This document shows, piece by piece, positions 7,232 to 15,507 of a stretch of DNA of 64,000 nucleotides. Both the position numbers and the translations under genes were made by a program. The stretch spans positions 2,356,001 through 2,420,000 of the forward strand of contig NZ_CP150235.1 of assembly GCF_037974355.1 (NCBI RefSeq), read 5' to 3'. Every line of letters begins with the position of its first letter. Position 1 is the first letter of the stretch. The stretch comes from Paenibacillus sp. FSL R5-0517. GTDB lineage: Bacteria; Bacillota; Bacilli; Paenibacillales; Paenibacillaceae. The notes below the pieces were generated by a model, which worked only from the letters and a program-made list of their open reading frames with translations, did not search any database and was not told where the DNA came from.

Positions 7232-10200
7232 TGAAACGGTCGGCGGTATCCAGGCTAAGCTGGAGCTAGATGCGGACGGATTTAAAAAAGGGATGAACGA
7301 AGCCAAGCAGGACATGCGCAGTATGACGGATGAGTCCAAGAAATTCAACCAAGATTTCAGATCCGTATCCAAGTCGCTACGCGATGTTGGCGTGGATTCA
7401 AAAGAGATCCGTAAAATTAAAACTGAACTCCTCGCGGCCAAACCGGAAGTGCTTGAAAAGCAGCTCAAAAACTTGGAATCACAATTGCAGGCGATGGGTG
7501 CAAGCTCGGAACAGATTGGTAGCATCTTTGAGCAAATCAAAGAGCAAGGAGAAGCTATCGAATCAACGACTGAGGCCATTGGAGGCATGGATATTCAGTT
7601 TGAGCAGGCCGGAACCTCTGCAAGTGATTTAGTCAAAGAGATCCACGGTGTGGGTGCAGCTTATGTTGCTTATGCGGCAGCGGTTGGTCTAATGATTAAA
7701 AGTTCAGTAGATATGTCCGCGCAGTTCGAGCAGGCTATGGCAAAGGTTAAGGCCATTAGCCAAGCCACGGCGAAGGAATTTGAATTATTAAGGCAACAAG
7801 CTATCGAGCTCGGAGCAACTACAGTGTTCACCTCTAGCCAAGCCGCAGAAGCACAGTCGTTCCTGGCGATGGCCGGTTTTAAAACCAAGGAGATCATGGA
7901 AGCCATGCCGGGCGTGCTGTCGCTTGCGGCGGCGGGACAAATGGAGATTGCCCGCACGGCCGACATTGCTTCCAACATCCTCACCGGATTTAGGCTATCG
8001 GCTGATCAAACATCAAGCGTAGTGGACGTTCTGGCAAAAGCCATGACCTCAAGTAATACGAATATTGAGCAATTGGGCTATGCGATGAAATACGTGGCTC
8101 CTATTGCCGCATCACTTGGTATGTCCATTGAAGAGGCTGCGGCATCGGTTGGCGAGTTGTCCAATGCGGGTATCCAAGGTGAGATGGCAGGTACGCAGCT
8201 CAGGGCGATGCTCTTGCGTCTGGCTACGCCTACCAAGGAAGCGCAATTCTATATGGATAAACTCGGCGTAACCACGAAGGATGCGGCGGGGAATATCCTT
8301 CCGTTTGCAAACATCATCGGTCAATTCGAGACATCATTTAAAAAGCTGACCCAATCCCAACAAGCTCAGGTGGCTGCGTCTATCGCGGGAACAGAAGCGG
8401 CATCCGGTTTCCTTACCCTGATCAGCACAGGGCAATCACAATTGGAGTCGTTCACTGAAGAGCTTGAAAATTCCGGCGGCGCTGCCGATCAACTTGCCAA
8501 GACACAGATGGATACCTTGAAAGGATCTATCGAGGAATTCAAATCCGCCATGGAAGCTGTAGCGATAACGATTGGTGACAAATTCGCGCCAACAGTTAGA
8601 CAAGTGACGGACCTCGTTACGGGATTGATGTTATCGTTCAATAATTTGAGTCCAAGCACGCAGAATGCCATTGTAGCGTTCGTGGCTATGTCGTCCATTG
8701 TGGCAGGCGGAACGGTGGCTGTGTATGCCCTACGCACAGCGTTGATTGCTCTTCAGGTAGCATTTCCGCCATTGCTTGCTGCATCACTTGCTATTGGTGC
8801 AGTTGCGGCGGCTACAGCTTATTTCAGAGGCAAAACAGATGAGGCGGTTGTCTCAGCTCAACAATTCGCACAGGCTCAAGAAGAAGTTAACCAAGCGCTT
8901 GGGAAAAGTCCTTTGACTAGAACGGTTCAAGAGGTTCAGGATTTGCAAGACCGAACCGCAAAATTAAACGTTGTTTTGGAGGAACGCGCTGTACTCCAAG
9001 AACGATTAAATGAAATTGAGGCCTTGCAATCTGAAGGTTTGGGAACGCCGCAATTGGTAAACGAGTTGTTTGAAATAAACGATCAACTAGCGGAAATGGA
9101 TCAGAAGCTACGGGATATGGGCTTTGATGGCGTGGAGCAAGCGCAGATCAAGCTGGAGCAAATGAAAGATACGATTGACGAATCAGTGCCGGCACTACTG
9201 AAAATGAAAGATGCCGAAATTACTGATTTGGCGGCCAAGTACCAAAAGGTCGAAGCGATGGAAAAGCTAACGGCCAGATACAAAGAATTAGCTTCAGCTC
9301 AGACGTTGGATGCATCCCAAAAGCAGGAATTGATCAACACCACGGAGCAACTGAAGAAGCAATATCCAGATTTGAATGCTCTGCAAGATGAATCCGGACG
9401 GATCACGATTAAAAATATCGACATCATAGAAGACCATATCAACGCAGAGCGCAGTTTCATTGATATGTCGGCCAAAGCAGCCAACGCCTACCTGACACAC
9501 CTGGAAGCGATGGCAAAGGCCAACAAAGCATCAGTGGAAGCTCAGATAAAGAACTTTGAAGCGCTGGCCCGTGCAATGAGCGCCGTCAGTAAGGCCAACA
9601 ACACAAATCCGATGTTCAAAAATAAGGTCACGGGTATCGGCGGGGTGAGCGCAAACCCTACGTTCGAGAACTTCGCTAACGGCGGAGTGGACGAACAACT
9701 TACAGGACTCTATGACAAACAGAATATTGCTACTCAGAATCTATTGGAGGTTCAACGAGCAAAGGATTCACTAACATCGGGCGAGGCCTTCAAACCAGTG
9801 TCTGGCGGCGGCATTGACTTGTCCAAACCTCAGAAAGAAAAGAAAGCCAAAGCGGCCAAAGCTAAGAAGGAGAAGAAAGGGAAATCCGATGCTGAACTTG
9901 CCGCAGAAGCTAGGAAGAAAGCCTTTGATGCCGAAATGGCTACGGTACGTTACCAGGCGGATATGTATGATTGGTCTGCTGAGAAACAGATTGATGCGTA
10001 CAACAAGGTTGCTTCAAAGCACAAACAGCATCTGAAAGAGACGGTAGAGGATCAGCGTACCTTGAATCTACAGATCAAACGTCTGCAGGAGGATAGTGTC
10101 AAATCCCGGTATGAATTTTCTGCGGAATGGATTGATAAAGATCAGCGCCGGATGGAAGAGTCGGGAAAAACGGAAGTCCAAATGGCTTCGGCTAAGCTAA

Positions 10201-11570
10201 GTGCCTGGACGCGTGTCCGGGATCGGTATAAAAAAGATTCGGAGCAATACAAAAAGGCCGATGAACAGGTGTACCAATCCAAAAAGGAACTAACGCGGCA
10301 GCTTGAAGCTGAGGAACGAAAACAATACCAAGCCTCTTCCGAATGGATCATCAAAGAAGAACGCCGCATGGAGGATTCCGGGAAAACAGAGCAAGAGATT
10401 TTAAAGATGAAGCTGGAGGCATGGACGCGGGTTCGGGACCGATACAAAAAGGATTCCGAACTATACAAGCAGGCTGACGAACAGGTATATCAAACCCGTA
10501 AAGCGCTACTACAGCAAACACAAAAGGAAACTGAAACGCTGCTCAAGAAGCAGAAGACCGCTGTTAACGATGCCAAGAAGGCCGAACTAGCGGCTATTGA
10601 CGCGCGCAAAAAGGCATTTGTGGATGCTCAAAATGAAAAGATCAAAGCCATTGATGATCTGGTTAAGAAGGAGCAGGAAGCGAACAGCGATGCGGATTAT
10701 GAAACGGAGCTTGCGAAGAAGCGGGCGCGGGTGGATCTGCTTAGTACGGCAGTAAGTCCGGAAGGAATCAAAGAACGGAACGACCTGATAGCTGAAATTG
10801 AACGTATGCAGCTTGAGCATTCGCGCGACTTGCGGAAAAGAGATCTGGAAGATCAGAAAGACAAGCTTGAGGATGAGAAATCCGAACAAGAGAAGGCGTT
10901 TGATGACGAAAAAACAGCAACGGAAGCCCGTTATGATGCATTGTCCCAAGCTTTTGAGGAACATGGGAATGACGTCAAATTGATCGAGAGCGCTGTTCAA
11001 GATTTCCGAGTCAACGCGAGCAAAGAAGCTAATGACCAAATCCTAACCGACCTAGACACCTTTGTAAGCCAATATCAGTCTAAGATGTCCTCTGTATCCA
11101 ATCTGACTGGAAACTCGCAGCAGGCGCTAGATTTGCAGGAGTACAACGCAAACAAGGATGCATATAACGCAGCCAAGGCGACAGGGAACAAAACTGAAAT
11201 GGAGCGACTGGCTCAACGCAATCAGGCAATACGTGATCTATACAAAGTTGATAAGGATACGGGCAAGATGGATAGTTTCGATGTGGGCGGCGTGGTTCCG
11301 GGTGCTCCTGGACAGCCTATGCAGGCCGTTGTTCATGGTGAAGAAGCAATTTTCAATCGTCACCAGCTCAACAATCTATTCCGATTGCTGGAGGTTCCAA
11401 AACTTACACTCAAACCCGAACAGGCTCCGGTGCCTGCCGCTCAGGTAACGAACCATATTGACCTGTCCACCGATACAGTCGTGCTGGAAGACAAGGCGGA
11501 TATGGATATGTACAACAATGGCAAAGAGCGGTTGGCACGGAGTCTACAGCGACTTGGAATGAAGGGGTGA
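7221..11570 (+). CDS. Phage tail tape measure protein (TP901 type)
   Basis: 1449 residues from the ATG at 7221, preceded by GGAGGGAGG and overlapping the chaperone end. Sets tail length and is ejected with DNA. Layout: N-terminal coiled coil to about residue 150; TP901-type core about 165-480 (MSAQFEQAMAKVKAIS, TTVFTSSQAAEAQSFLAMAG, AMTSSNTNIEQLGYAMK); hydrophobic helices about 475-540; long charged coiled coils after 560; two tandem 72-residue repeats from 967; and a small C-terminal domain with FDVGGVVPGAPGQPMQAVVHGEEAI, typical of siphophage tape measures. The length would predict a tail of roughly 200 nm by the usual 1.5 angstrom per residue rule. Confidence 0.93.
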   Translation: MAVNETVGGIQAKLELDADGFKKGMNEAKQDMRSMTDESKKFNQDFRSVSKSLRDVGVDSKEIRKIKTELLAAKPEVLEKQLKNLESQLQAMGASSEQIGSIFEQIKEQGEAIESTTEAIGGMDIQFEQAGTSASDLVKEIHGVGAAYVAYAAAVGLMIKSSVDMSAQFEQAMAKVKAISQATAKEFELLRQQAIELGATTVFTSSQAAEAQSFLAMAGFKTKEIMEAMPGVLSLAAAGQMEIARTADIASNILTGFRLSADQTSSVVDVLAKAMTSSNTNIEQLGYAMKYVAPIAASLGMSIEEAAASVGELSNAGIQGEMAGTQLRAMLLRLATPTKEAQFYMDKLGVTTKDAAGNILPFANIIGQFETSFKKLTQSQQAQVAASIAGTEAASGFLTLISTGQSQLESFTEELENSGGAADQLAKTQMDTLKGSIEEFKSAMEAVAITIGDKFAPTVRQVTDLVTGLMLSFNNLSPSTQNAIVAFVAMSSIVAGGTVAVYALRTALIALQVAFPPLLAASLAIGAVAAATAYFRGKTDEAVVSAQQFAQAQEEVNQALGKSPLTRTVQEVQDLQDRTAKLNVVLEERAVLQERLNEIEALQSEGLGTPQLVNELFEINDQLAEMDQKLRDMGFDGVEQAQIKLEQMKDTIDESVPALLKMKDAEITDLAAKYQKVEAMEKLTARYKELASAQTLDASQKQELINTTEQLKKQYPDLNALQDESGRITIKNIDIIEDHINAERSFIDMSAKAANAYLTHLEAMAKANKASVEAQIKNFEALARAMSAVSKANNTNPMFKNKVTGIGGVSANPTFENFANGGVDEQLTGLYDKQNIATQNLLEVQRAKDSLTSGEAFKPVSGGGIDLSKPQKEKKAKAAKAKKEKKGKSDAELAAEARKKAFDAEMATVRYQADMYDWSAEKQIDAYNKVASKHKQHLKETVEDQRTLNLQIKRLQEDSVKSRYEFSAEWIDKDQRRMEESGKTEVQMASAKLSAWTRVRDRYKKDSEQYKKADEQVYQSKKELTRQLEAEERKQYQASSEWIIKEERRMEDSGKTEQEILKMKLEAWTRVRDRYKKDSELYKQADEQVYQTRKALLQQTQKETETLLKKQKTAVNDAKKAELAAIDARKKAFVDAQNEKIKAIDDLVKKEQEANSDADYETELAKKRARVDLLSTAVSPEGIKERNDLIAEIERMQLEHSRDLRKRDLEDQKDKLEDEKSEQEKAFDDEKTATEARYDALSQAFEEHGNDVKLIESAVQDFRVNASKEANDQILTDLDTFVSQYQSKMSSVSNLTGNSQQALDLQEYNANKDAYNAAKATGNKTEMERLAQRNQAIRDLYKVDKDTGKMDSFDVGGVVPGAPGQPMQAVVHGEEAIFNRHQLNNLFRLLEVPKLTLKPEQAPVPAAQVTNHIDLSTDTVVLEDKADMDMYNNGKERLARSLQRLGMKG
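10119..10538 (+). repeat. Tandem 72-residue repeat inside the tape measure gene
   Basis: Two in-frame copies begin at 10119 (SAEWIDKDQRRMEESGKTE) and 10335 (SSEWIIKEERRMEDSGKTE). They share AWTRVRDRYKKDSE and ADEQVYQ at the same offsets, 216 bases apart. The codons have diverged, so the duplication is old or has been under selection. Confidence 0.85.
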
Positions 11571-11574
11571 TGAT

Positions 11575-12135
11575 TTGAGTTATGACATTGATGTAAAAGT
11601 GAACGGGCAATGGATATCGGAACTTGGCGCGGTATTGGTCGGGCGAACATTGCCCACCTTGCCTGAAGCTGAGGAAAACACGGTCAAGCTCGCTGGGAGA
11701 GATGGAGAACTGGATTTCGGATCAACATATGCCACCCGACCACTTGAGTTGAGTTTCTATGTCATGGGTGACCGGACCGAGTATCACGGCATTGTGAACC
11801 GGCTGGCGAACATCTTTCATGCTAAACGCGGGGATCTGGAGTTGATCTTTTCGGACATACCCAAAAAGAGATACATGGCCCAATACCGGGATTCAGTTGA
11901 TTACGATCAATCTTCGGTGAATCACCAGGTGAATTTTCCACTCAAGATGTACGATCCGTTCCCGGAGTCCAGCACAGAATTTGTTTTTGAAACAACTGTT
12001 ACCCAACGATCAGCGGTAGTTAATATTCCATCTTCAGGCGATATTCCCACGCCTCCAAAGATGGTCCTGACCAATGTAGGCTCTACCACGATCCGAAATT
12101 TGAGACTGACCAATGAATATTTATTAGAGGGGTGA
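11575..12135 (+). CDS. Distal tail protein (Dit), N-terminal domain type
   Basis: 186 residues from a TTG preceded by AAGGGGTGA. The N-terminal half (DIDVKVNGQWISELGAVLV, then LAGRDGELDFGSTYATRPLELSFYV) matches the SPP1 gp19.1-like Sipho_tail family, the hexameric hub at the tail tip. The protein stops at PTPPKMVLTNVGSTTIRN..NEYLLEG, the beginning of the C-terminal galectin-like domain in longer family members. A matching C-terminal domain appears 2.8 kb downstream in the gene at 14976. Length is short for Dit (commonly about 250). Confidence 0.85.
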   Translation: MSYDIDVKVNGQWISELGAVLVGRTLPTLPEAEENTVKLAGRDGELDFGSTYATRPLELSFYVMGDRTEYHGIVNRLANIFHAKRGDLELIFSDIPKKRYMAQYRDSVDYDQSSVNHQVNFPLKMYDPFPESSTEFVFETTVTQRSAVVNIPSSGDIPTPPKMVLTNVGSTTIRNLRLTNEYLLEG

Positions 12136-12139
12136 ACCG

Positions 12140-12580
12140 ATGAACATCAGTAAATATTTAGCGACCAAACAACTGAATGTATCAGCAAGAGGGGAAAAAT
12201 TCACATTCCCAGATAGGCTATATGTCGCTCTTTATAATTCCGATCCGACCTGGAATGACACGGGGCAAGAGGTGGCTGGTGGAGGTTACGGCAGGCAAGT
12301 GATAACCTTTGCCGAACCTGCTCAAATTACAGTTCAAGAGTTTAACCCGATCACGGGTGTATTGATGAATAACATACAAAAGATGGCCATCAAGTCAGCG
12401 GCAGATGTAGCTTTTGCGGTAGCGACAGCCAATTGGGGCACGGTTACACACTTTGGACTGCGGGACGCTGTTACAGGTGGAAACCTTTATTATTTTGGGA
12501 CGCTCGAAACACCACGGAGCATTTTGAACAATGACATTTTTAAATTTTTAACTGGGCAAGTGGAGATCCGATTGAACTAA
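12140..12580 (+). CDS. Tail fibre-associated structural protein
   Basis: 146 residues with GAGGGGTGA before the ATG. The pattern RLYVALYNSDPTWNDTGQEVAGGGYGRQVI is typical of small beta-rich proteins annotated as phage tail fibre proteins in Gram-positive phages. ANWGTVTHFGLRD.VTGGNLYYFG fits the same family. It sits in the fibre cassette between Dit and the propeller protein, so a role in the receptor-binding tip is likely. The precise function is not established. Confidence 0.65.
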   Translation: MNISKYLATKQLNVSARGEKFTFPDRLYVALYNSDPTWNDTGQEVAGGGYGRQVITFAEPAQITVQEFNPITGVLMNNIQKMAIKSAADVAFAVATANWGTVTHFGLRDAVTGGNLYYFGTLETPRSILNNDIFKFLTGQVEIRLN

Positions 12581-12593
12581 GGAGGTATAAACG

Positions 12594-14402
12594 ATGATTG
12601 AAACAATGTATCCGGCAGCCGTCAACAGTAGGCAGACGGAGCTGGCGACAGACATTGACGATACTCAGACCAGTTTCACGGTGCTGGACGGTTCGGTATT
12701 ACCTCCTGCGCCTAACCAACTGGTGCTTGATCCAGCTAACGAAAACGCAGAAACAATACTTTATACCGAGAAGACAGGGAATGTGCTTACAGGTGTAACC
12801 AGAGCGTTTGAAGGAGTAGCTCAGTCATGGGGGGCAGGGACAAGGGTTGCCCGATTTTTCTCGGCTTATGATCACAACACATTCAAGGCCAACATTGAGG
12901 ACTTAAACGAGCGATTAGAAAACATCCCTGCACCACAGGATGCATCTTTAACAGATAAGGGTATCGTCCAACTATCTAAGTCCACAACTGGCGATAGGGA
13001 TACCATAGCAGCTACGGAATCCGCTGTAGGTGCCGTACAACATCAAGTCGGTAATCTGGCTGAATTACAGACCACGGACAAGGACAACCTGGTTGATGCG
13101 CTCAACGAGGTTTTTACACATGTCGATGAGGGGAAAGAGATTGTCAAAACCGCCGTCATCGTCAAAGGGGGAACGGTAGCAGGGACTTCCCCACACTCTT
13201 TTGCAGAGCTTGCGGATGGGATCGGGACGATTGAGACTGCAACGGTAATTAACGGCCAAGTGAAAACAAAGGTTACTTATGCAGAAAGCATCAATAGTAA
13301 CGATCCCATCTATGCGAATATTGCTATTGGTGACGTAGTTGATTTACCGGATAGACCGCCTGGATCTTACAGCAGAAGTGTCGCATACAGCAAAGATGGT
13401 AAATACGTGGCTTTTGCTTTAGGTGTATCGCCTTTTGTTGCCATATACAAAATAACTAATGGGGAGTATACAAGACTTCCTGATCCATCGGTACTGCCAA
13501 CTGGAGATGCGTATGCAGTGGCATTCAGTCCTGAAGGGGACTTGGTTGTCGGACACTCAACAACTCCATTCATTACGATTTATAAACGCAGCGGTGATAC
13601 GTTTTCTAAAATAGCTAACCCTACTGTGCTACCGTCAGGTACCTCCACATGCATTGCATTTAGCCCTGATGGGATGTACTGGGCCATAGGACATAGCGGC
13701 GGCAGTCTGCTTACAGTTTATAAACGTAACGGAGACACCTTTACCAAATTAACAGCTACAGGGCACCCGAGTACGGTTAACGGTGTTGCATTTAGTCCGG
13801 ACGGTGAGTATTTGGTCTTGGCGCATGTAACAACTCCATTCATGACAATTTTCAAGCGTAGTGGTGATACTTTTACAAAAATATCGAATCCATCTGCCCT
13901 ACCAACCAGTAACGGAAGAGCCGTATGTTTTACCTCCGATGGGATACTAATAGTAGCCTATGAAGGGTCACCGTTCATTAGTTTGTATTCCCGGTCAGGT
14001 GACGTATTTACCAAAATGAGTGATTTGCCTGGTGCAGTGATGACTAGACCAGACGGTGTTGCGCTGAGCCCAGAAGGAGATGTGCTTGGCATAGCACATG
14101 CGGGGTATCCTTTTTTCACTACCTATTTACGCAAAGGGGTATCTTTTACTAAAATGACAGCCCCTGCAATCTTACCCGTAGCTAATGCGTTTAGCGTTGC
14201 TTTTAGTCCAGATGGCATGCGAGTTGCACTGGCATCTAATAGTTCCAGTGGAAGCCGATTTATCACTATGTACAAAAGAACGCTACAAGCATTCAAGAGC
14301 GACAACTCACTAGCCGGTGCTGTATCCGCTAATAGTTTGGGCTATGCTTTGGAAACTGGCGTGGCTGGCGAAGAAAAAGACGCAATCATTATTTGGAGGT
14401 AG
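12594..14402 (+). CDS. Tail fibre with seven-bladed WD40-like beta-propeller
   Basis: 602 residues, strong AAGGAGGT site. Residues about 1-120 look like a phage fibre base (DIDDTQTSFTVLDGS..LPPAPNQLVLD), followed by DASLTDKGIVQLS, a motif common in tail fibres, and a coiled linker. From about residue 258 to 560 seven repeats of 45-50 residues carry xVAFSPDGxxxxxxH...PFxTIYKRSGDTFTK; this is a beta-propeller. The most likely role is binding a cell surface receptor. Neighbours are fibre and baseplate genes. A propeller as receptor-binding head is uncommon in siphophages. Confidence 0.8.
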   Translation: MIETMYPAAVNSRQTELATDIDDTQTSFTVLDGSVLPPAPNQLVLDPANENAETILYTEKTGNVLTGVTRAFEGVAQSWGAGTRVARFFSAYDHNTFKANIEDLNERLENIPAPQDASLTDKGIVQLSKSTTGDRDTIAATESAVGAVQHQVGNLAELQTTDKDNLVDALNEVFTHVDEGKEIVKTAVIVKGGTVAGTSPHSFAELADGIGTIETATVINGQVKTKVTYAESINSNDPIYANIAIGDVVDLPDRPPGSYSRSVAYSKDGKYVAFALGVSPFVAIYKITNGEYTRLPDPSVLPTGDAYAVAFSPEGDLVVGHSTTPFITIYKRSGDTFSKIANPTVLPSGTSTCIAFSPDGMYWAIGHSGGSLLTVYKRNGDTFTKLTATGHPSTVNGVAFSPDGEYLVLAHVTTPFMTIFKRSGDTFTKISNPSALPTSNGRAVCFTSDGILIVAYEGSPFISLYSRSGDVFTKMSDLPGAVMTRPDGVALSPEGDVLGIAHAGYPFFTTYLRKGVSFTKMTAPAILPVANAFSVAFSPDGMRVALASNSSSGSRFITMYKRTLQAFKSDNSLAGAVSANSLGYALETGVAGEEKDAIIIWR

Positions 14403-14407
14403 ATAGC

Positions 14408-14740
14408 ATGTTATTTTACTTACAGTTAGACGGTGACATCATTCGGGATGTTATCCAATACGAACATGAGGGTTATCAACCAGCCGAACTATCAACACCG
14501 TTACCGATTGGCATCAACGCAGGCTATTACCGTTTGCAAGATGGTGTCCCGGTGTTGGATCAAGCGCTCAAGGATGAAGCGGACAAGGCAAGCCGCCCAG
14601 CCGATTACGTTGAACTGGAACGTAGGCTTGCGGAGTCTGAATCACGTAATGAGCAGCTTGCGGCAGAAAGCAATGCGAACCAATTAGCGCTCATGGAGCT
14701 TCACATGCTGGTACTGAGTGTATTGCCTGATGAGGGTTAA
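14408..14740 (+). CDS. Small coiled-coil tail-region protein
   Basis: 110 residues from the ATG at 14408 (GGAGGT eight bases upstream, inside the end of the propeller gene). N-terminal half beta-like (FYLQLDGDIIRDVIQYEHEGYQPAEL) and a C-terminal helix with coiled-coil character (ADYVELERRLAESESRNEQLAAESNAN). Proteins of this layout follow fibre genes in other Firmicute phages and may be fibre chaperones or attachment proteins; this is inference from position. Confidence 0.65.
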   Translation: MLFYLQLDGDIIRDVIQYEHEGYQPAELSTPLPIGINAGYYRLQDGVPVLDQALKDEADKASRPADYVELERRLAESESRNEQLAAESNANQLALMELHMLVLSVLPDEG

Positions 14741-14795
14741 GCTTGCTCAGTTGTTGATCCGTTGGGTTGTAGCACTCATGAGAGGGGGTGACACC

Positions 14796-14927
14796 ATGTT
14801 AGCTGTATACGTAATGATGATTCATAAAGGTTTGATCAAGCTGGAGCAAGTGCCAACAGGCAGCCGGGATAAAGTGGCTGCCGTGCTGGAAGCGGCAGAG
14901 ATGGACCAAAACGGGAATATCGTGTAA
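14796..14927 (+). CDS. Small CD1375-like phage protein
   Basis: 43 residues from the ATG at 14796, four bases after AGAGGGGGTGA. The pattern LAVYVMMIHKGLIKLEQVPTGSRDKV..VLEAAE resembles the very short CD1375/XkdX-type proteins found after tail fibre genes in Firmicute phages. Function is unknown in the family. A longer in-frame start at 14718 lacks a ribosome site and overlaps the previous gene. Confidence 0.6.
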   Translation: MLAVYVMMIHKGLIKLEQVPTGSRDKVAAVLEAAEMDQNGNIV

Positions 14928-14930
14928 CAG

Positions 14931-14958
14931 GCGTTCCGACATCGGAGCGCTATTTTTT
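14931..14958 (+). terminator. Intrinsic terminator after the fibre cassette
   Basis: GCGTTCCGA pairs with TCGGAGCGC, followed by TATTTTTT. It divides the fibre cassette from the Dit-like and endopeptidase genes. Confidence 0.75.
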
Positions 14959-14975
14959 ATGGAGAGGTGAAGGCC

Positions 14976-15497
14976 ATGTTTAACAGAGGGGCTTTTAACC
15001 GCATGGCCTTTAACCGCCAAATATCCGTATTCGTCTTTGGCCGGGCAGTTGCTGACGTATCCGGTTCAGCCGTTGCCGCAGCCACGATGGAAATGACGGG
15101 TTCGGCGGTTATGGATGTCAGTGCGGGAGCGGCAGGAGATTTTGTCCGTGAAATCTCATTTGGGGCTGTTATGGATGTAGCTGCTGGCACCAAGGCGGAT
15201 TTCATTCGGGAGATTACCAAACGGGCTGTGATGGATATTGGTTTTGGGGCAGTCGCTAAAGGTAGTAGGTACCATGTGGAGTTTCTTGAATTCACTGGAC
15301 CATTCCGGCCAGGTGACAAAATCGAGATCGACGCCAAGACATTCCGGATTACTCAAAATGGTATCAATGCGGCTGGCCTTATGGAAGGTGATTTTTTCAA
15401 TCTCAATGTAGGCGATAACCGAATCACATATACAGATCCAGAAACAAACCGTCAGGTGTTGCTAAGAATCACACACCGGGACCGGTTCTTGTATTAG
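14976..15497 (+). CDS. Dit-like C-terminal domain protein with N-terminal repeats
   Basis: 173 residues from the ATG at 14976 (GGAGAGG upstream). Residues 1-20 are Asn/Phe/Arg rich (MFNRGAFNRMAFNR). Residues about 22-95 are four degenerate repeats of a short unit (AVMDVSAGAAGDFVREISFG, AVMDVAAGTKADFIREITKR). The last 75 residues (FTGPFRPGDKIEID.KTFRITQNGIN, DFFNLNVGDNRITYTD) match the C-terminal galectin-like domain of siphophage Dit proteins. It seems to supply the domain missing from the Dit at 11575 and probably joins the tail tip; adjacent to the endopeptidase gene as Dit normally is. Confidence 0.7.
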   Translation: MFNRGAFNRMAFNRQISVFVFGRAVADVSGSAVAAATMEMTGSAVMDVSAGAAGDFVREISFGAVMDVAAGTKADFIREITKRAVMDIGFGAVAKGSRYHVEFLEFTGPFRPGDKIEIDAKTFRITQNGINAAGLMEGDFFNLNVGDNRITYTDPETNRQVLLRITHRDRFLY

Positions 15498-15507
15498 GAG
15501 GATGTCC

